DNA from: an uncultured Bacteroides sp.
Lineage (GTDB): Bacteria > Bacteroidota > Bacteroidia > Bacteroidales > Bacteroidaceae
Direction of reading: 5' to 3'
DNA: 64,000 bases
Assembly: GCF_963678845.1 (NCBI RefSeq)
Contig: NZ_OY787466.1
Location: forward strand, 868,001-932,000
Part shown: positions 17,509 through 26,635 of the stretch, in pieces
How the letters are laid out: each line of letters starts with the position of its first letter
Numbering within the stretch: the stretch's first letter is position 1
Notes under the pieces: model-generated
The model's input: only the letters and a program-made list of their open reading frames with translations
The model's database searches: none
Told to the model about the DNA's origin: nothing
Made by a program: the position numbers and the translations under genes

Positions 17509-18234
17509 TCAATTTACATAAACCTCAGAGAAATAACGAGAGAATAGTTCACATGCATGCTCCAGTTGGGCAGGAGTGTTTTCTTTTACCTCTTCCAGGA
17601 GGTAAGGTTTCTTCAATGCTTCATATTTATGCTTTCCCAGCGTGTGATAAGGAAGTATTTCAATGCGCTGAATCATGGAATAAGACTTGAAATGTTCGCA
17701 CATAGCAATGATATCTTTTTCGAAATCACTGTATCCGGGAACCAGTACATAGCGAAGCCACATGGGGTGCTTCGTTTCTTCCAGAAGAGCAGCAGTGCCC
17801 AAAGTCTGGGCATTGCTGCGTTCTGTAAGTATCATGTGATGATCGGGATTGAATTCTTTTATATCTAAAAGAACCAAATCCGTTAGCGAAAGAAGTTCTT
17901 TCACATCATCATTCATATTTCCTCCGTTGGAATCCAGACAAATATGTATTCCTTCTTCCTTGAGTCTGCGGAACAAAGGAATCAGTTCCTTTGCCTGAAG
18001 AGTAGGCTCGCCACCACTAAAGGTGATGCCGCCTTTCTTTCCGAAGAAAGCCTTCTGACTGAGAGCCATACGCACAATCTCTTCAATCTCTGTAGGCTTG
18101 CCACCTTTCAGAGTAATTGTATCAGGATTGGCACAGTACTTACAGCGAAAGTTGCATCCTTGCAGGAATACTACCAATCGCAGACCGGGACCGTCAAAGG
18201 TTCCCATAGATTCATATGAATGAACGTTGATCAT
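17509..18234 (-). CDS. pflA: Pyruvate formate-lyase activating enzyme
   Basis: I use the ATG at 18234 (241 residues, MINVHSYESMGTFDGPG), which matches typical PflA starts; an upstream GTG at 18249 would overlap pflB by 4 bp. It is a radical SAM enzyme that puts the glycyl radical on PflB. The cluster motif is GCNFRCKYCANPD (CX3CX2C, Cys27, Cys31, Cys34), followed by GGITFSGGEPTLQ and LDSNGG. It acts in the cytoplasm under anaerobic conditions. It directly follows pflB and is presumably co-transcribed with it. Confidence 0.95.
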   Translation of the reverse strand: MINVHSYESMGTFDGPGLRLVVFLQGCNFRCKYCANPDTITLKGGKPTEIEEIVRMALSQKAFFGKKGGITFSGGEPTLQAKELIPLFRRLKEEGIHICLDSNGGNMNDDVKELLSLTDLVLLDIKEFNPDHHMILTERSNAQTLGTAALLEETKHPMWLRYVLVPGYSDFEKDIIAMCEHFKSYSMIQRIEILPYHTLGKHKYEALKKPYLLEEVKENTPAQLEHACELFSRYFSEVYVN

Positions 18235-18245
18235 CTTTTTTATTA

Positions 18246-20474
18246 TCACATCTTTGAGTGGAAACTTCTTGAAATAACTTCCAACTGATGTTCACGGCTC
18301 AGGCTGACAAAGTTTACAGCATAACCAGATACACGAATTGTAAGCTGTGGATAGTTTTCAGGATGTTCCATTGCATCTTCCAGCATTTCGCGGTTCAGTA
18401 CATTCACATTCAAGTGATGTGCACCTTTACTGAAGTAACCGTCCATCATTGATACCAGATTGTCAACACGATCTTCTGCTGTTACACCAAGAGATTTAGG
18501 TACGATTGAGAATGTATTACTTACTCCATCCTGAGCATCATCATAATTAATCTTAGCTACAGATGTTAGAGAAGCGATAGCACCCTTCTGATCACGTCCG
18601 TGCATTGGGTTTGCACCCGGAGCAAAGGCTACACCTTTCTTACGTCCGTCAGGAGTTGCACCAGTCTTCTTACCATACATTACATTTGAAGTAATTGTAA
18701 GAATAGAAAGAGTAGGACGAGCATTCTTGTAGATAGGAAGTTTGCTAAGTTCTTCACTGAAATAGTGAGTCAAGTCTACAGCTAAAGTATCTACTTTATC
18801 GTCATCATTTCCGTAGCAAGGGAATTCTCCGTCAATATCAAAGTCTTCAGTCAAGCCAAGTTCATTGCGGCGGGCAGTAACCTTTGCGAATTTAATAGCA
18901 GAAAGTGAATCGGCAGCAATAGATAATCCGGCAGCACCATAAGCTAAGTTGATACGAGGATTAGTATCAATAAGAGCCATCTGAGCTTTTTCGTAGTAAT
19001 ACTTATCGTGCATGTAGTGAATAATGTTCATCGCGTCATTATATACACGAGCAACTTCCTTCAATACAAGCTTATAATTAGCCATTACTTCATCAAAGTT
19101 AAGCACATCGCTTTTCAAAGCTGGAATGCCCTTAATCATTAATGTTCCGGTGTTTTCACATCGTCCTCCATTGATTGCAAGCAATAATGCTTTTGCCAGG
19201 TTGGTACGTGCTCCGAAGAACTGAATCTGGCGACCTATATCCTGGAAAGAAACGCAACAAGCAATTCCATAATCATCGCTGTGACGAACGGCACGCATTA
19301 AGTCGTCATTTTCATACTGGATAGAAGAAGTATCAATAGAAACTTTTGCACAGAAATCTTTAAATCCTTCAGGTAATTCAGGTGACCAAAGAACAGTTAA
19401 GTTTGGTTCTGGAGAAGCTCCTAAGTTGTATAATGTCTGTAAGAAACGGAAAGAAGTCTTAGTTACTTTATGACGACCGTCGTTAAAACGACCACCAAGT
19501 GATTCAGTTACCCATGTTGGGTCACCAGCGAAGATATCATTGTAAGAACTCATTCTAAGGTGACGAACCATACGTAACTTAATTACGAACTGGTCAATCA
19601 ATTCCTGAGCAAATGATTCATCAATTGTTCCCTGACTTAATTCGTAATCAATATAGATATCAAGGAAAGAAGAAACATTTCCAAGAGACATTGCAGCACC
19701 GTCTTGCTCTTTTACAGCAGCCAGATAAGCCATGTATACCCATTGAACAGCTTCCTGAGCAGTATATGCAGGGCGAGAAAGATCTAATCCGTAATATTCG
19801 CCCATCACTTTCATTTCGTTCAGAGCTTTGATCTGTTCTTTAACCTCTTCACGTAAACGGATACGTGCTTCATCCATTGGTCCTGTAAGATTGTGAAGAT
19901 CCTCAATCTTAGCTGCAATAAGTCTGTCAAGACCATAAAGAGCCATACGACGATAGTCACCAATAACACGGCCGCGAGCATAATTATCAGGTAAACCTGT
20001 TAAGAAACCCAGTGAGCGGAATGAACGAATTTCGTCTGTATATACATCAAATACTCCTTCGTTATGAGTTTTACGGTAATGAGTAAAGATATCTTTTACT
20101 TTTTCATCCACTTCAAGACCATTCTCTTTGCAGGATTTAGCTACAACATTGATACCTCCAAAAGGTTTGATGGCTCTTTTTAAAAGTTCGTCAGTTTGCA
20201 AACCAACGATTAATTCGTTTTCTTTATCAATATAGCCAGCTTTGTGAGAAGAAATAGTTGAAACAGTTTTGTTGTCAATTGAGCGAACACCGTTATTAGC
20301 TCTTTCTTCAGCAATAGCAGCAAGGCATAGATTCCAAATCTTTTTTGTACGTTCAGTAGGCCCGGCAAGAAATGATGCATCACCATCGTAAGGATTGATG
20401 TTGGTAAGAACGAAGTCTCTAACATTAATTTCTTTGCTCCAAATTCCGTCATTAAAAGTCTTATTCAATTCCAT
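18246..20474 (-). CDS. pflB: Formate C-acetyltransferase (pyruvate formate-lyase)
   Basis: 742 residues. Converts pyruvate and CoA to acetyl-CoA and formate, the main anaerobic pyruvate route. The active-site pair is Cys406-Cys407 in [12 protein letters not shown]. The radical glycine is Gly717 in RVSGYAVNF, 26 residues from the C-terminus, as in the E. coli enzyme. Other conserved stretches are [34 protein letters not shown] and [19 protein letters not shown]. pflA follows immediately. A TAnnTTTG element lies 37-44 bp upstream. Confidence 0.98.
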   Translation of the reverse strand: MELNKTFNDGIWSKEINVRDFVLTNINPYDGDASFLAGPTERTKKIWNLCLAAIAEERANNGVRSIDNKTVSTISSHKAGYIDKENELIVGLQTDELLKRAIKPFGGINVVAKSCKENGLEVDEKVKDIFTHYRKTHNEGVFDVYTDEIRSFRSLGFLTGLPDNYARGRVIGDYRRMALYGLDRLIAAKIEDLHNLTGPMDEARIRLREEVKEQIKALNEMKVMGEYYGLDLSRPAYTAQEAVQWVYMAYLAAVKEQDGAAMSLGNVSSFLDIYIDYELSQGTIDESFAQELIDQFVIKLRMVRHLRMSSYNDIFAGDPTWVTESLGGRFNDGRHKVTKTSFRFLQTLYNLGASPEPNLTVLWSPELPEGFKDFCAKVSIDTSSIQYENDDLMRAVRHSDDYGIACCVSFQDIGRQIQFFGARTNLAKALLLAINGGRCENTGTLMIKGIPALKSDVLNFDEVMANYKLVLKEVARVYNDAMNIIHYMHDKYYYEKAQMALIDTNPRINLAYGAAGLSIAADSLSAIKFAKVTARRNELGLTEDFDIDGEFPCYGNDDDKVDTLAVDLTHYFSEELSKLPIYKNARPTLSILTITSNVMYGKKTGATPDGRKKGVAFAPGANPMHGRDQKGAIASLTSVAKINYDDAQDGVSNTFSIVPKSLGVTAEDRVDNLVSMMDGYFSKGAHHLNVNVLNREMLEDAMEHPENYPQLTIRVSGYAVNFVSLSREHQLEVISRSFHSKM

Positions 20475-20510
20475 AAAAGTTATTTAGGTTGGTTTGTCTT
20501 TTTGAGCGTG

Positions 20511-20518
20511 CAAAGTTA
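20511..20518 (-). promoter_or_regulatory. -7 element before pflB
   Basis: The minus strand reads TAACTTTG, matching TAnnTTTG, about 37 bp before the pflB ATG. No clear -33 is visible. Confidence 0.5.
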
Positions 20519-20632
20519 CAATCTTTATTCTATAATTAGATATAAACGCCTCTAAAAATATGTTGTATAACACATAAAACCTACAAATATGATAATTTTG
20601 ACTATGTTTTGATTATTTCTCTAATATAACTC

Positions 20633-20662
20633 TTGCAAATAATAATAATTTGTTTACCTTTG
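20633..20662 (+). promoter_or_regulatory. Promoter of the first tRNA-Ser gene
   Basis: TTG (20633-20635) and TACCTTTG (20655-20662) are 19 bp apart, matching the Bacteroides -33/-7 pattern. The same TACCTTTGCA-type sequence precedes the second tRNA-Ser copy at the same spacing and nearly the same distance. Confidence 0.8.
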
Positions 20663-20701
20663 CACCGCTTTTAAAGAAAAGCACTAGTTGAAATAGTTAT
20701 T

Positions 20702-20786
20702 GGAGAGATGGCAGAGTGGTCGATTGCGGCGGTCTTGAAAACCGTTGAACTGCGAGGTTCCTGGGGTTCGAATCCCTATCTCTCCG
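20702..20786 (+). tRNA. tRNA-Ser (anticodon UGA), copy 1
   Basis: 85 nt, with a 7-bp acceptor stem (GGAGAGA/TCTCTCC), anticodon loop CTTGAAA with anticodon TGA, a long variable arm as in serine tRNAs, and the T-arm GGGGTTCGAATCCC. The CCA is not encoded. It is identical to the copy at 38606. An integrase remnant follows on its 3' side, so this gene probably served as an integration site. Confidence 0.96.
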
Positions 20787-20823
20787 CTGAACTAACCGGA
20801 CAAAATCGGTAAAGTTAAGGTCA

Positions 20824-20854
20824 AAATCCTACAAATCATTGATTTGTAGGATTT
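20824..20854 (+). terminator. Terminator of tRNA-Ser copy 1
   Basis: A 14-bp perfect stem (20824-20837 with 20841-20854), a 3-nt loop and a run of T. It lies 37 bp after the tRNA. Confidence 0.85.
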
Positions 20855-20865
20855 TTTTTGTTTCT

Positions 20866-21024
20866 ACAAAATCCATTCCGAAGGACACGAAAAGGACTGT
20901 AAAAGACAAGGTTTTGATAGGGAATGGTCCTACCGAATATATTGCCAAGCTAAAAGAGTTGCGCTACAGTCAAAATACACTCGATACGTACAAAGACCTT
21001 GAACCATACAGCTTTTTCATTTAA
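20866..21024 (+). pseudogene. Remnant of a tyrosine-recombinase (integrase) gene
   Basis: The frame encodes a stretch containing IGNGPTEYIAKLKELRYSQN followed by TLDTYKDL, which looks like the N-terminal core-binding (SAM-like) domain of Bacteroidetes phage-type integrases. It has no proper start codon, since upstream it runs into the tRNA terminator. It stops after about 50 codons, before any catalytic domain. An integrase piece directly 3' of a tRNA gene is typical of a decayed integrative element. The identification rests on a short segment. Confidence 0.55.
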
Positions 21025-21074
21025 TAAATTTGAAAGAATAGTGCTGTTGTCTGAACCCGAATTAAGCGAATTTA

Positions 21075-21239
21075 GGTTTTTCGTCACTTTAGGTGCAAGC
21101 AAACGGTCTCAAATGCTTATTTAATAAAGACTCTACATGCTTTTTAATAAGCCATTTATTGAATCTGATAAAAAGTTGGTAAAAGCACTATAAATAAAAG
21201 GCTCAATGCAATATCTTGCACCAAAAGTGACGAAGAACC
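21075..21239 (+). mobile_element. 165-bp MITE, copy 1
   Basis: Terminal inverted repeats of about 25 bp (left GGTTTTTCGTCACTTTAGG and on; right, read in reverse, GGTTCTTCGTCACTTTTGG and on) enclose an AT-rich core without a transposase. The 8-bp direct repeat CGAATTTA flanks both ends (21067-21074 and 21240-21247), a clean target duplication. A second copy lies inverted at 59562. The TIR type and 8-bp duplication would fit mobilisation by an ISL3-like transposase, but that family link is tentative. Confidence 0.85.
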
Positions 21240-21247
21240 CGAATTTA

Positions 21248-21672
21248 TAGGAGAGTACAGATACTCTGAAATTCGATGAATCATTTAACCGGATAGATTC
21301 GCGGTTCATACAATCTATTATGTTCGGCAACAAAAAATCCCCTGTCACATGCCAATCCCGCTACGATATAAATTTTACAAGAGAAGCTACATATACCATA
21401 TGAAAAATAGGCTAATTTAAAAAATGTTTATACCTTTGGTGATTAATAGATTAAAAACATCAATAAAACAAAAAGCAATTAATCGGATTCCGATATGCAT
21501 ACTCGTATAAAAATATATTGTTTTTCTATACGTATAATGCTGCTTTGTTCTTTTAATAAACCTAGAATAACAAGGGGCACACGAAAACGGCGAATAAAGC
21601 ACAAAGATATAAGCATTCATTATATAAAACGTCGCTGACATTACTTGATGATTAAAATATAATACTATTTAC
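21248..21672. other. Non-coding stretch in the accessory region
   Basis: AT-rich sequence between the MITE and the first gene of the accessory region. Short open frames on both strands lack convincing coding character, and I recognise nothing in them. It may be decayed mobile DNA. Confidence 0.4.
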
Positions 21673-22260
21673 ATGGATACATTTATTAATATACTATCAA
21701 CTTCAGTCCTCACAGGACTGATTGCATCAATTTTAACAGTTTGGCTCACTCGGAAAAATTTGAAAACAACAAAATATATTGATACAATTGTTAATGAAAG
21801 AATTAAGTGGATTCAAATAGTAAGAGCCGATTTGACTGAACTTGTTTCAGCACTTCTAATTCATGACAAAAACACGGAGTATTTGAGTAATATGATAAAT
21901 AAAAAAGAACAGCAAGATTATGCTAATTATGTTACTAGTAGAGATTCTGATTCTTATGACGATGAAGAGCTGCGAGAATATTCTGAATTGGAAAGAAATA
22001 TTGAGAATGCCCAAATTGAATTTAAGAAGGTATTATCAAGGAGCGAAATTGTGAATAAGGCTATTTTACTGAAATTGAGATTTAATTCGGATGAAGATTC
22101 GGACATAATTGATCAGCTAAATATTGTAATAGACAATTATGCTGATTACTCGAAAAAACCTAATGACATAATGATTGACATAAATGAGTTAACTGCTAAA
22201 TCTCAACAAGTTTTAAAAAGAGAGTGGGATAAAGTTAAGGCTGAAGTGGATAAGAAATAA
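21673..22260 (+). CDS. Uncharacterised protein with one N-terminal membrane helix
   Basis: 195 residues. It has an N-terminal hydrophobic segment (INILSTSVLTGLIASILTVWL) with positive residues after it (TRKNLKTTKYID), so the C-terminal part faces the cytoplasm. The rest is strongly charged and helical (NERIKWIQIVRADLTELVSALL, EYSELERNIENAQIEFKKVLS), probably a helical bundle. The IKWI...R pattern after the helix recurs in a broad group of unnamed bacterial membrane proteins often found on islands. No function can be assigned. It lies 130 bp before the next gene on the same strand. Confidence 0.7.
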   Translation: MDTFINILSTSVLTGLIASILTVWLTRKNLKTTKYIDTIVNERIKWIQIVRADLTELVSALLIHDKNTEYLSNMINKKEQQDYANYVTSRDSDSYDDEELREYSELERNIENAQIEFKKVLSRSEIVNKAILLKLRFNSDEDSDIIDQLNIVIDNYADYSKKPNDIMIDINELTAKSQQVLKREWDKVKAEVDKK

Positions 22261-22390
22261 ACAACGAAACGCTAACACCCCTATTTGTCCCAGTCTGTAC
22301 ATTTGCAGTCGTTGTTTAGCGCAAGAGTCTGAGCAAAGCGGGGACTTGTACTGATAACTCGAACAAAAATGTAACTTTACATTTAATCAG

Positions 22391-23629
22391 TTGAAAACGG
22401 CATTGGTTTTCAGTCCAAATTACATTCCGTTAAAATTGAACTATCTAGCTGATTGTAAACTTGAAACAAGAGGTGATTCACAGATTTATTATAAGAACAT
22501 GAAAAAATACACTCTGTTTAATAATGATGGACAAAAAGAAATGGATGAGGAAGAATATACTCAATGGTTCTTTTCTACCATACATGAGCATATATTTAAA
22601 AAGATTGAGAAGGGCTTTAATCAGAAACGAGACGGAATAGAAAAAGAATTGATTGGAAAATTCTCAAGCACGCGCCAAAAAAAACAATGTAATTGTCCTT
22701 GTAAAGATTGTAATGAAAAACCGATATATTCACATTCGATATCGAAAAAGTCTGTTCTGGCTAATATTGCGTGTAATGGTTCTGTCTATATGCCCTCCAT
22801 AGATAAAGATATTATGACGCCAATTAATATATCAAACGCTTCTATTTTTCCGGGATTTTGTAAGCAACATGATAATGACCTATTTCCAAAGCTTGATAAT
22901 GTTAACAATGTAGATTTTGATAATGATTTTTTTTCCCAATTGGGAGCACGTACGCTTGCATATGAAATCTCGCACATCAAACGAACAATAAGAAGTCTTG
23001 AAATGCTACTTAAAAAATTAAGCTCAGAATATGAAACATCTACAAGCTCATTTCTTCAAAAGTTTAGCAATGGATTTTACAGAAAGGAAGTTTCATATAC
23101 GGAATTTTATTGTTCTGAATCAAGAATAAATAAAATAAAACCCACTATTCTCGAGAGGATTGAAAATGAGAAAGGGGGTTTACTCTTCTTAAATCAAGAA
23201 TTTTTAAATAGCGATAATGTTTTCGTACAAGGAATCGTTTTTGAAAAAATGATACCTATTGCTTTTTCCGGTTTGTGTTCATTTCAATTGGAAGATCACG
23301 TAGCGTATATTTTAATAAACTGTTTACCTTACAAGACACAAACTATAGTTTCATTACATTTTTCTCAACGTGATGCCCATTCAATTCAGAGTTTTCTTTC
23401 AACATTCAATTTAGCTGATGAAAATTCATCACTTCGATTAATAGAGACTCTTGCAGTTCGTGGTACTAGAAATATATTCTTTAATATTGACTATTGGAAT
23501 AGCTTGGAAGAACATATACGGAACATGTTTTTATGCGAATTTAATAATATCGAAAAATCATCTATTAATGAGGCAATTGATTTTTCATTTTTAACATGGA
23601 ATTGGAATAATAAAGAATCGACTAAATAA
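22391..23629 (+). CDS. Uncharacterised protein with Cys/His cluster (SHS motif)
   Basis: The frame starts with TTG at 22391 (412 residues); the first ATG is at 22499 (376 residues), so the start is uncertain. Near residue 110 it has a Cys-rich stretch (QCNCPCKDCNEKPIYSHSIS) followed by a GFCKQHD segment, a likely zinc site of C-C-H-C-H type reminiscent of HNH-like zinc folds. The C-terminal half is helical and charged. I know similar SHSISK proteins from bacterial islands, always unnamed. With the membrane protein just upstream it may form a two-gene unit; a defence role is only a guess. Confidence 0.65.
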   Translation: MKTALVFSPNYIPLKLNYLADCKLETRGDSQIYYKNMKKYTLFNNDGQKEMDEEEYTQWFFSTIHEHIFKKIEKGFNQKRDGIEKELIGKFSSTRQKKQCNCPCKDCNEKPIYSHSISKKSVLANIACNGSVYMPSIDKDIMTPINISNASIFPGFCKQHDNDLFPKLDNVNNVDFDNDFFSQLGARTLAYEISHIKRTIRSLEMLLKKLSSEYETSTSSFLQKFSNGFYRKEVSYTEFYCSESRINKIKPTILERIENEKGGLLFLNQEFLNSDNVFVQGIVFEKMIPIAFSGLCSFQLEDHVAYILINCLPYKTQTIVSLHFSQRDAHSIQSFLSTFNLADENSSLRLIETLAVRGTRNIFFNIDYWNSLEEHIRNMFLCEFNNIEKSSINEAIDFSFLTWNWNNKESTK

Positions 23630-24042
23630 AAACTTATAGCCCCCTTAACTGTGCGATTGTATGTAAGTCTCCTGTAAAAGATTTATAAAATAAGGATTCA
23701 AGTGGCAACTATATGTGTTTTATTTAAAGTGAGAAAGACTGATGAAATATCCGTTTATAGTATACTTAAAAAATAAGACCTCCCATAAATTTGAATACAA
23801 GATATTACAATAGAATGTTGCTAATTTATTATATCTAAAGAAATCATGTTTTTGTATATAAAATATGATCCATTAGTTCTTATTGAATAGTTCATTGAAT
23901 TGTTTTTTCATATTTGCACTATTGATTCTGCAAAAAAATACGTAAATACGCAATTATTTTCAATGAATGTTTCGCGGACGAAAATTATTTGTTTATTTTC
24001 GCTGAAGAAAGATGCGTAAATACACTATAATTTTAATTATAT
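23630..24042. other. Intergenic region before the AAA ATPase gene
   Basis: 413 bp, AT-rich, no gene seen. CATATTTG near 23911 is a 7/8 match to the -7 consensus. The 9-mer CGTAAATAC occurs twice (near 23941 and 24014), which could be an operator, though unproven. Confidence 0.4.
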
Positions 24043-25296
24043 ATGGAAATAAAGCGAGATATTTATCTGAAGAGGCTTGTCGACAGTAGGCATAATGATA
24101 TGATTAAAATCATAACAGGTATGCGTCGTTGTGGTAAATCCTACCTATTGTTTACTCTTTTCTACAACTACCTAATAGAGGAAGGAGTTGACGATAGCCA
24201 CATAATACAAGTAGATTTGGAAGATAGACGTAATAAAACCTTGCGTGATCCGGATGCTCTTTTGGAATATATTGATGGCAAAATGACGGATAGCCAAATG
24301 CACTATATTCTTCTTGATGAAGTGCAGCATGTGAAGGAATTTGAAGATGTCCTTAATAGCTATTTAAAAGTTAAAAATGCGGATGTCTATGTAACGGGAA
24401 GTAACTCGAAATTTCTGTCGAAGGATGTTATAACCGAGTTTCGTGGAAGAGGTGAGGAAATAAAGGTGTCTCCACTTTGTTTCCGTGAATTTATGTCGGT
24501 CTATAATGGTAGCCGAGAACAGGCTTTAGAAGAATACATGACTTATGGGGGCTTGCCTAAAATAGTGACTATCTCTGATGAAACAAAGAAAATGGAATAT
24601 CTGAATAGCCTTTTTGAGACGGTGTATCTTACAGATATTAAGGAGCGGTACAAAATCAAAAATGACAGTGACTTGGAAGAGTTGATTGATGTTGTAGCTT
24701 CATCAGTCGGCGGATTAATTAATCCAATAAAAATTGAGAATACATTTGCAACGGTAAAGCATAGCAAGATCTCATATAACACAATCAAAAGTTATCTTGA
24801 TATTTTACAAGATGTATTTCTTTTGGAAAAATCGGTTCGTTATGATATAAAGGGTCGTAAGTATATTGACACGCCGGCAAAATATTACTTTTCTGATATT
24901 GGTTTACGAAATGCCCGTATCAATTTTCGTCAGCAAGAAGTGACACATTTGATGGAAAATATGATTTATAATGAGCTTCGCATTCGTGGCTTGGCTGTAG
25001 ATGTGGGTGTAGTGGTTATTAATACCAAAAACGAGCAAGGTGTCAGTCAACGCAAACAATTGGAGGTTGATTTCGTATGCAATCAAGGTAGCAAACGGTT
25101 CTATATTCAGTCTGCTCTACGGTTACCAACAGAGGAGAAGCGTGAGCAAGAACTCCGTTCCTTGAAGAATATAGATGATAGTTTCTTAAAGTTTGTCATA
25201 ACGGAAGACCCAATTAAGAAATACCATGATGACAATGGTGTTATCTTTATGAATATCTATGAATTTTTGATGGATGGAGAGAGCTTAAAAGGTTAA
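24043..25296 (+). CDS. AAA family ATPase with DUF4143 domain
   Basis: 417 residues. The N-terminal ATPase has Walker A ITGMRRCGKSYLL (Lys32), Walker B YILLDEVQHVKEFEDVL near 88-105, and VYVTGSNSKFLSKD (sensor 1). These precede the RGRGEEIKVSPLCFREF motif typical of this group. The C-terminal DUF4143 part (about 200-400) includes YFSDIGLRNARI and the nuclease-like LEVDFVCNQGSKRFYIQSA. The LEVDF...YIQ segment resembles the PD-(D/E)xK core that occurs in many DUF4143 proteins. Biological role is unclear; the family is abundant on mobile and variable regions of gut Bacteroidetes. It is a single gene with no obvious partner. Confidence 0.88.
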   Translation: MEIKRDIYLKRLVDSRHNDMIKIITGMRRCGKSYLLFTLFYNYLIEEGVDDSHIIQVDLEDRRNKTLRDPDALLEYIDGKMTDSQMHYILLDEVQHVKEFEDVLNSYLKVKNADVYVTGSNSKFLSKDVITEFRGRGEEIKVSPLCFREFMSVYNGSREQALEEYMTYGGLPKIVTISDETKKMEYLNSLFETVYLTDIKERYKIKNDSDLEELIDVVASSVGGLINPIKIENTFATVKHSKISYNTIKSYLDILQDVFLLEKSVRYDIKGRKYIDTPAKYYFSDIGLRNARINFRQQEVTHLMENMIYNELRIRGLAVDVGVVVINTKNEQGVSQRKQLEVDFVCNQGSKRFYIQSALRLPTEEKREQELRSLKNIDDSFLKFVITEDPIKKYHDDNGVIFMNIYEFLMDGESLKG

Positions 25297-25362
25297 TAAG
25301 TAGTGAACTCTAAAAAATAATTATTTGATAGGTATTTAACTTGTAGGGACACTAAAGTTGCA

Positions 25363-25560
25363 TTGATAATATTTGTTCAAAAAGGAAACTTTGCGGACAT
25401 TGTAAACAATGTTAAAATTGCTACAGAAGTGCACAAATACTATGTTAGTTCCATTGAAGTTTTAAAAGAAACGTCATCTTCTTTCAAGTTTCATCATCCT
25501 GATGATAGCAAACAACTTATTGATTTAGAAATAATGCTTTTTCATTTTGTCAAAAGTTAG
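25363..25560 (+). CDS. Short open frame, possible gene remnant
   Basis: About 65 residues without an ATG start, 66 bp after the ATPase gene. It contains a plausible soluble stretch (GNFADIVNNVKIATEVHKYYVSS). I do not recognise it. It may be the tail of a decayed gene. Confidence 0.25.
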   Translation: MIIFVQKGNFADIVNNVKIATEVHKYYVSSIEVLKETSSSFKFHHPDDSKQLIDLEIMLFHFVKS

Positions 25561-25805
25561 GGCTTAGACCGAAAACCTATAGAATTTATATTTTAAATAA
25601 AATCCTCCTTACGCCACTTTCATTGAATAATTATTTTACTAAAGAATGCTTACTTTGAAAAAACGGTAGGGCATTGGACAACAATCCATTGGGCAATGGA
25701 TGAAAATTATTCCTGAATGGCTGAGAATCTTCCGCCGGACTTCAACTGAACTCCGACCGGAGTTTACCGATCTCTGTTTTTTGCAGTTCTACAGAAAAAG
25801 AAAAA

Positions 25806-26168
25806 GCTACCATCACTCCCTCACTTTTTTAAAGTAATAATTTGATTTTCTGATACATAAACTAGTGATGGTAGCATTTTTATCCCTAACAGTACTCTCA
25901 CTTTTTTGGGCTACCCTCACTATTTTAAGCTGTTTTCTGCTAAATTTCTGCCGTTTTTGCGCAGTGCTCTGTTTTGCAGAGAAACAGCAAGCGGTAAACC
26001 GGGCATGTCGCCCGTTTGGTTTTATTATTCAAATTATGGTCCAAAAGTCCTCGAAAAAGTGAGGGTAGGCACTTTTTGTGAGAGTAAAGTGATGGTTCAA
26101 AATGCTACCATCACTAATCATTTTGTTGATTTATAGTTGGTTATATGGATTTAGTGAGGGAGTGATGG
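25806..26168. repeat. Structured non-coding region with GCTACCATCACT repeats
   Basis: GCTACCATCACT at 25806-25817 and 26104-26115; its reverse complement at 25864-25875; partial reverse copies AGTGATGG at 26088 and 26161. AGTGATGGT (26088-26096) can pair with ACCATCACT (26107-26115) around a 10-nt loop. CCCTCAC/GTGAGGG variants accompany several copies. No convincing gene lies in 25561-26268. I have seen similar sequence between unrelated Bacteroides genes; its function is unknown to me. Confidence 0.6.
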
Positions 26169-26268
26169 AGTGTGCCGTGAAAATAGGGTTCTCCGGAAAG
26201 ATGCTACGGAAGTTTCTTCAAACTCCCGAATAACTTTTTATATCTAAGGCGGGATGTTTCTGTACTTT

Positions 26269-26340
26269 TGTACAAAACAATTATATCTTCTGTACAAAAG
26301 AATTAATTGTTTTGTACAGAAGAATGCATTCTTTTGTACA
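26269..26340. repeat. Phased 22-bp repeat array with TGTACA cores (site 2, four units)
   Basis: TGTACA at 26269, 26291, 26313 and 26335, an exact 22-bp pitch. Adjacent units form a long inverted repeat (CTTCTGTACAAAA at 26288-26300 pairs with TTTTGTACAGAAG at 26310-26322). The unit and the AAAAGAATT-type spacers are close to those of site 1. Confidence 0.8.
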
Positions 26341-26564
26341 AGAATTCACAAATATCCCGAATAACTTTTGAAAAATAAACCGGAGTTTTGTTGCATTCTG
26401 GCGGGCTATCTTTTAAAAGCATTCGGTAAATTGGAAAAGTCGGATTTAGTTTTCTATAATAATCCATTGCATTCAGAAAGGAAAAATGTCATTAGTGTAT
26501 ACATAAGCAATATAATTCTAGTAGGTAGCTTGTCAAACTTTACAAAGGCAATGAAGTTCTGTTT

Positions 26565-26635
26565 GATGCATGGAAAATTAAGTACGACTGAATCCTCACG
26601 ATGCTTCTGACACAAATGGTGATTGGATAGGTGAT
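26565..26635 (+). pseudogene. Remnant of a pectate lyase gene 3' end
   Basis: These 71 bases align to 35821-35892 inside the pectate lyase gene with about 80% identity by eye and one single-base deletion. The matching part encodes the calcium-binding repeat DAWEIKYGLNPHDASD in the intact gene. No start, no catalytic region and no open frame of useful length remain, so this is a gene fragment. The short open frame over 26368-26610 is not considered real. Confidence 0.7.

Noticed and set aside
20839..21024. Intact small gene after tRNA-Ser copy 1
   Set aside because: The start would be a TTG inside the terminator stem. Only the integrase-like part from about 20866 is meaningful, as a remnant.
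25806..26168. Retron or diversity-generating element RNA
   Set aside because: No reverse transcriptase gene is found in the window, so the structured region cannot be assigned to either.
26368..26610. 80-residue protein gene
   Set aside because: It starts with TTG and overlaps the lyase fossil in its last part. The composition does not look like a real protein.
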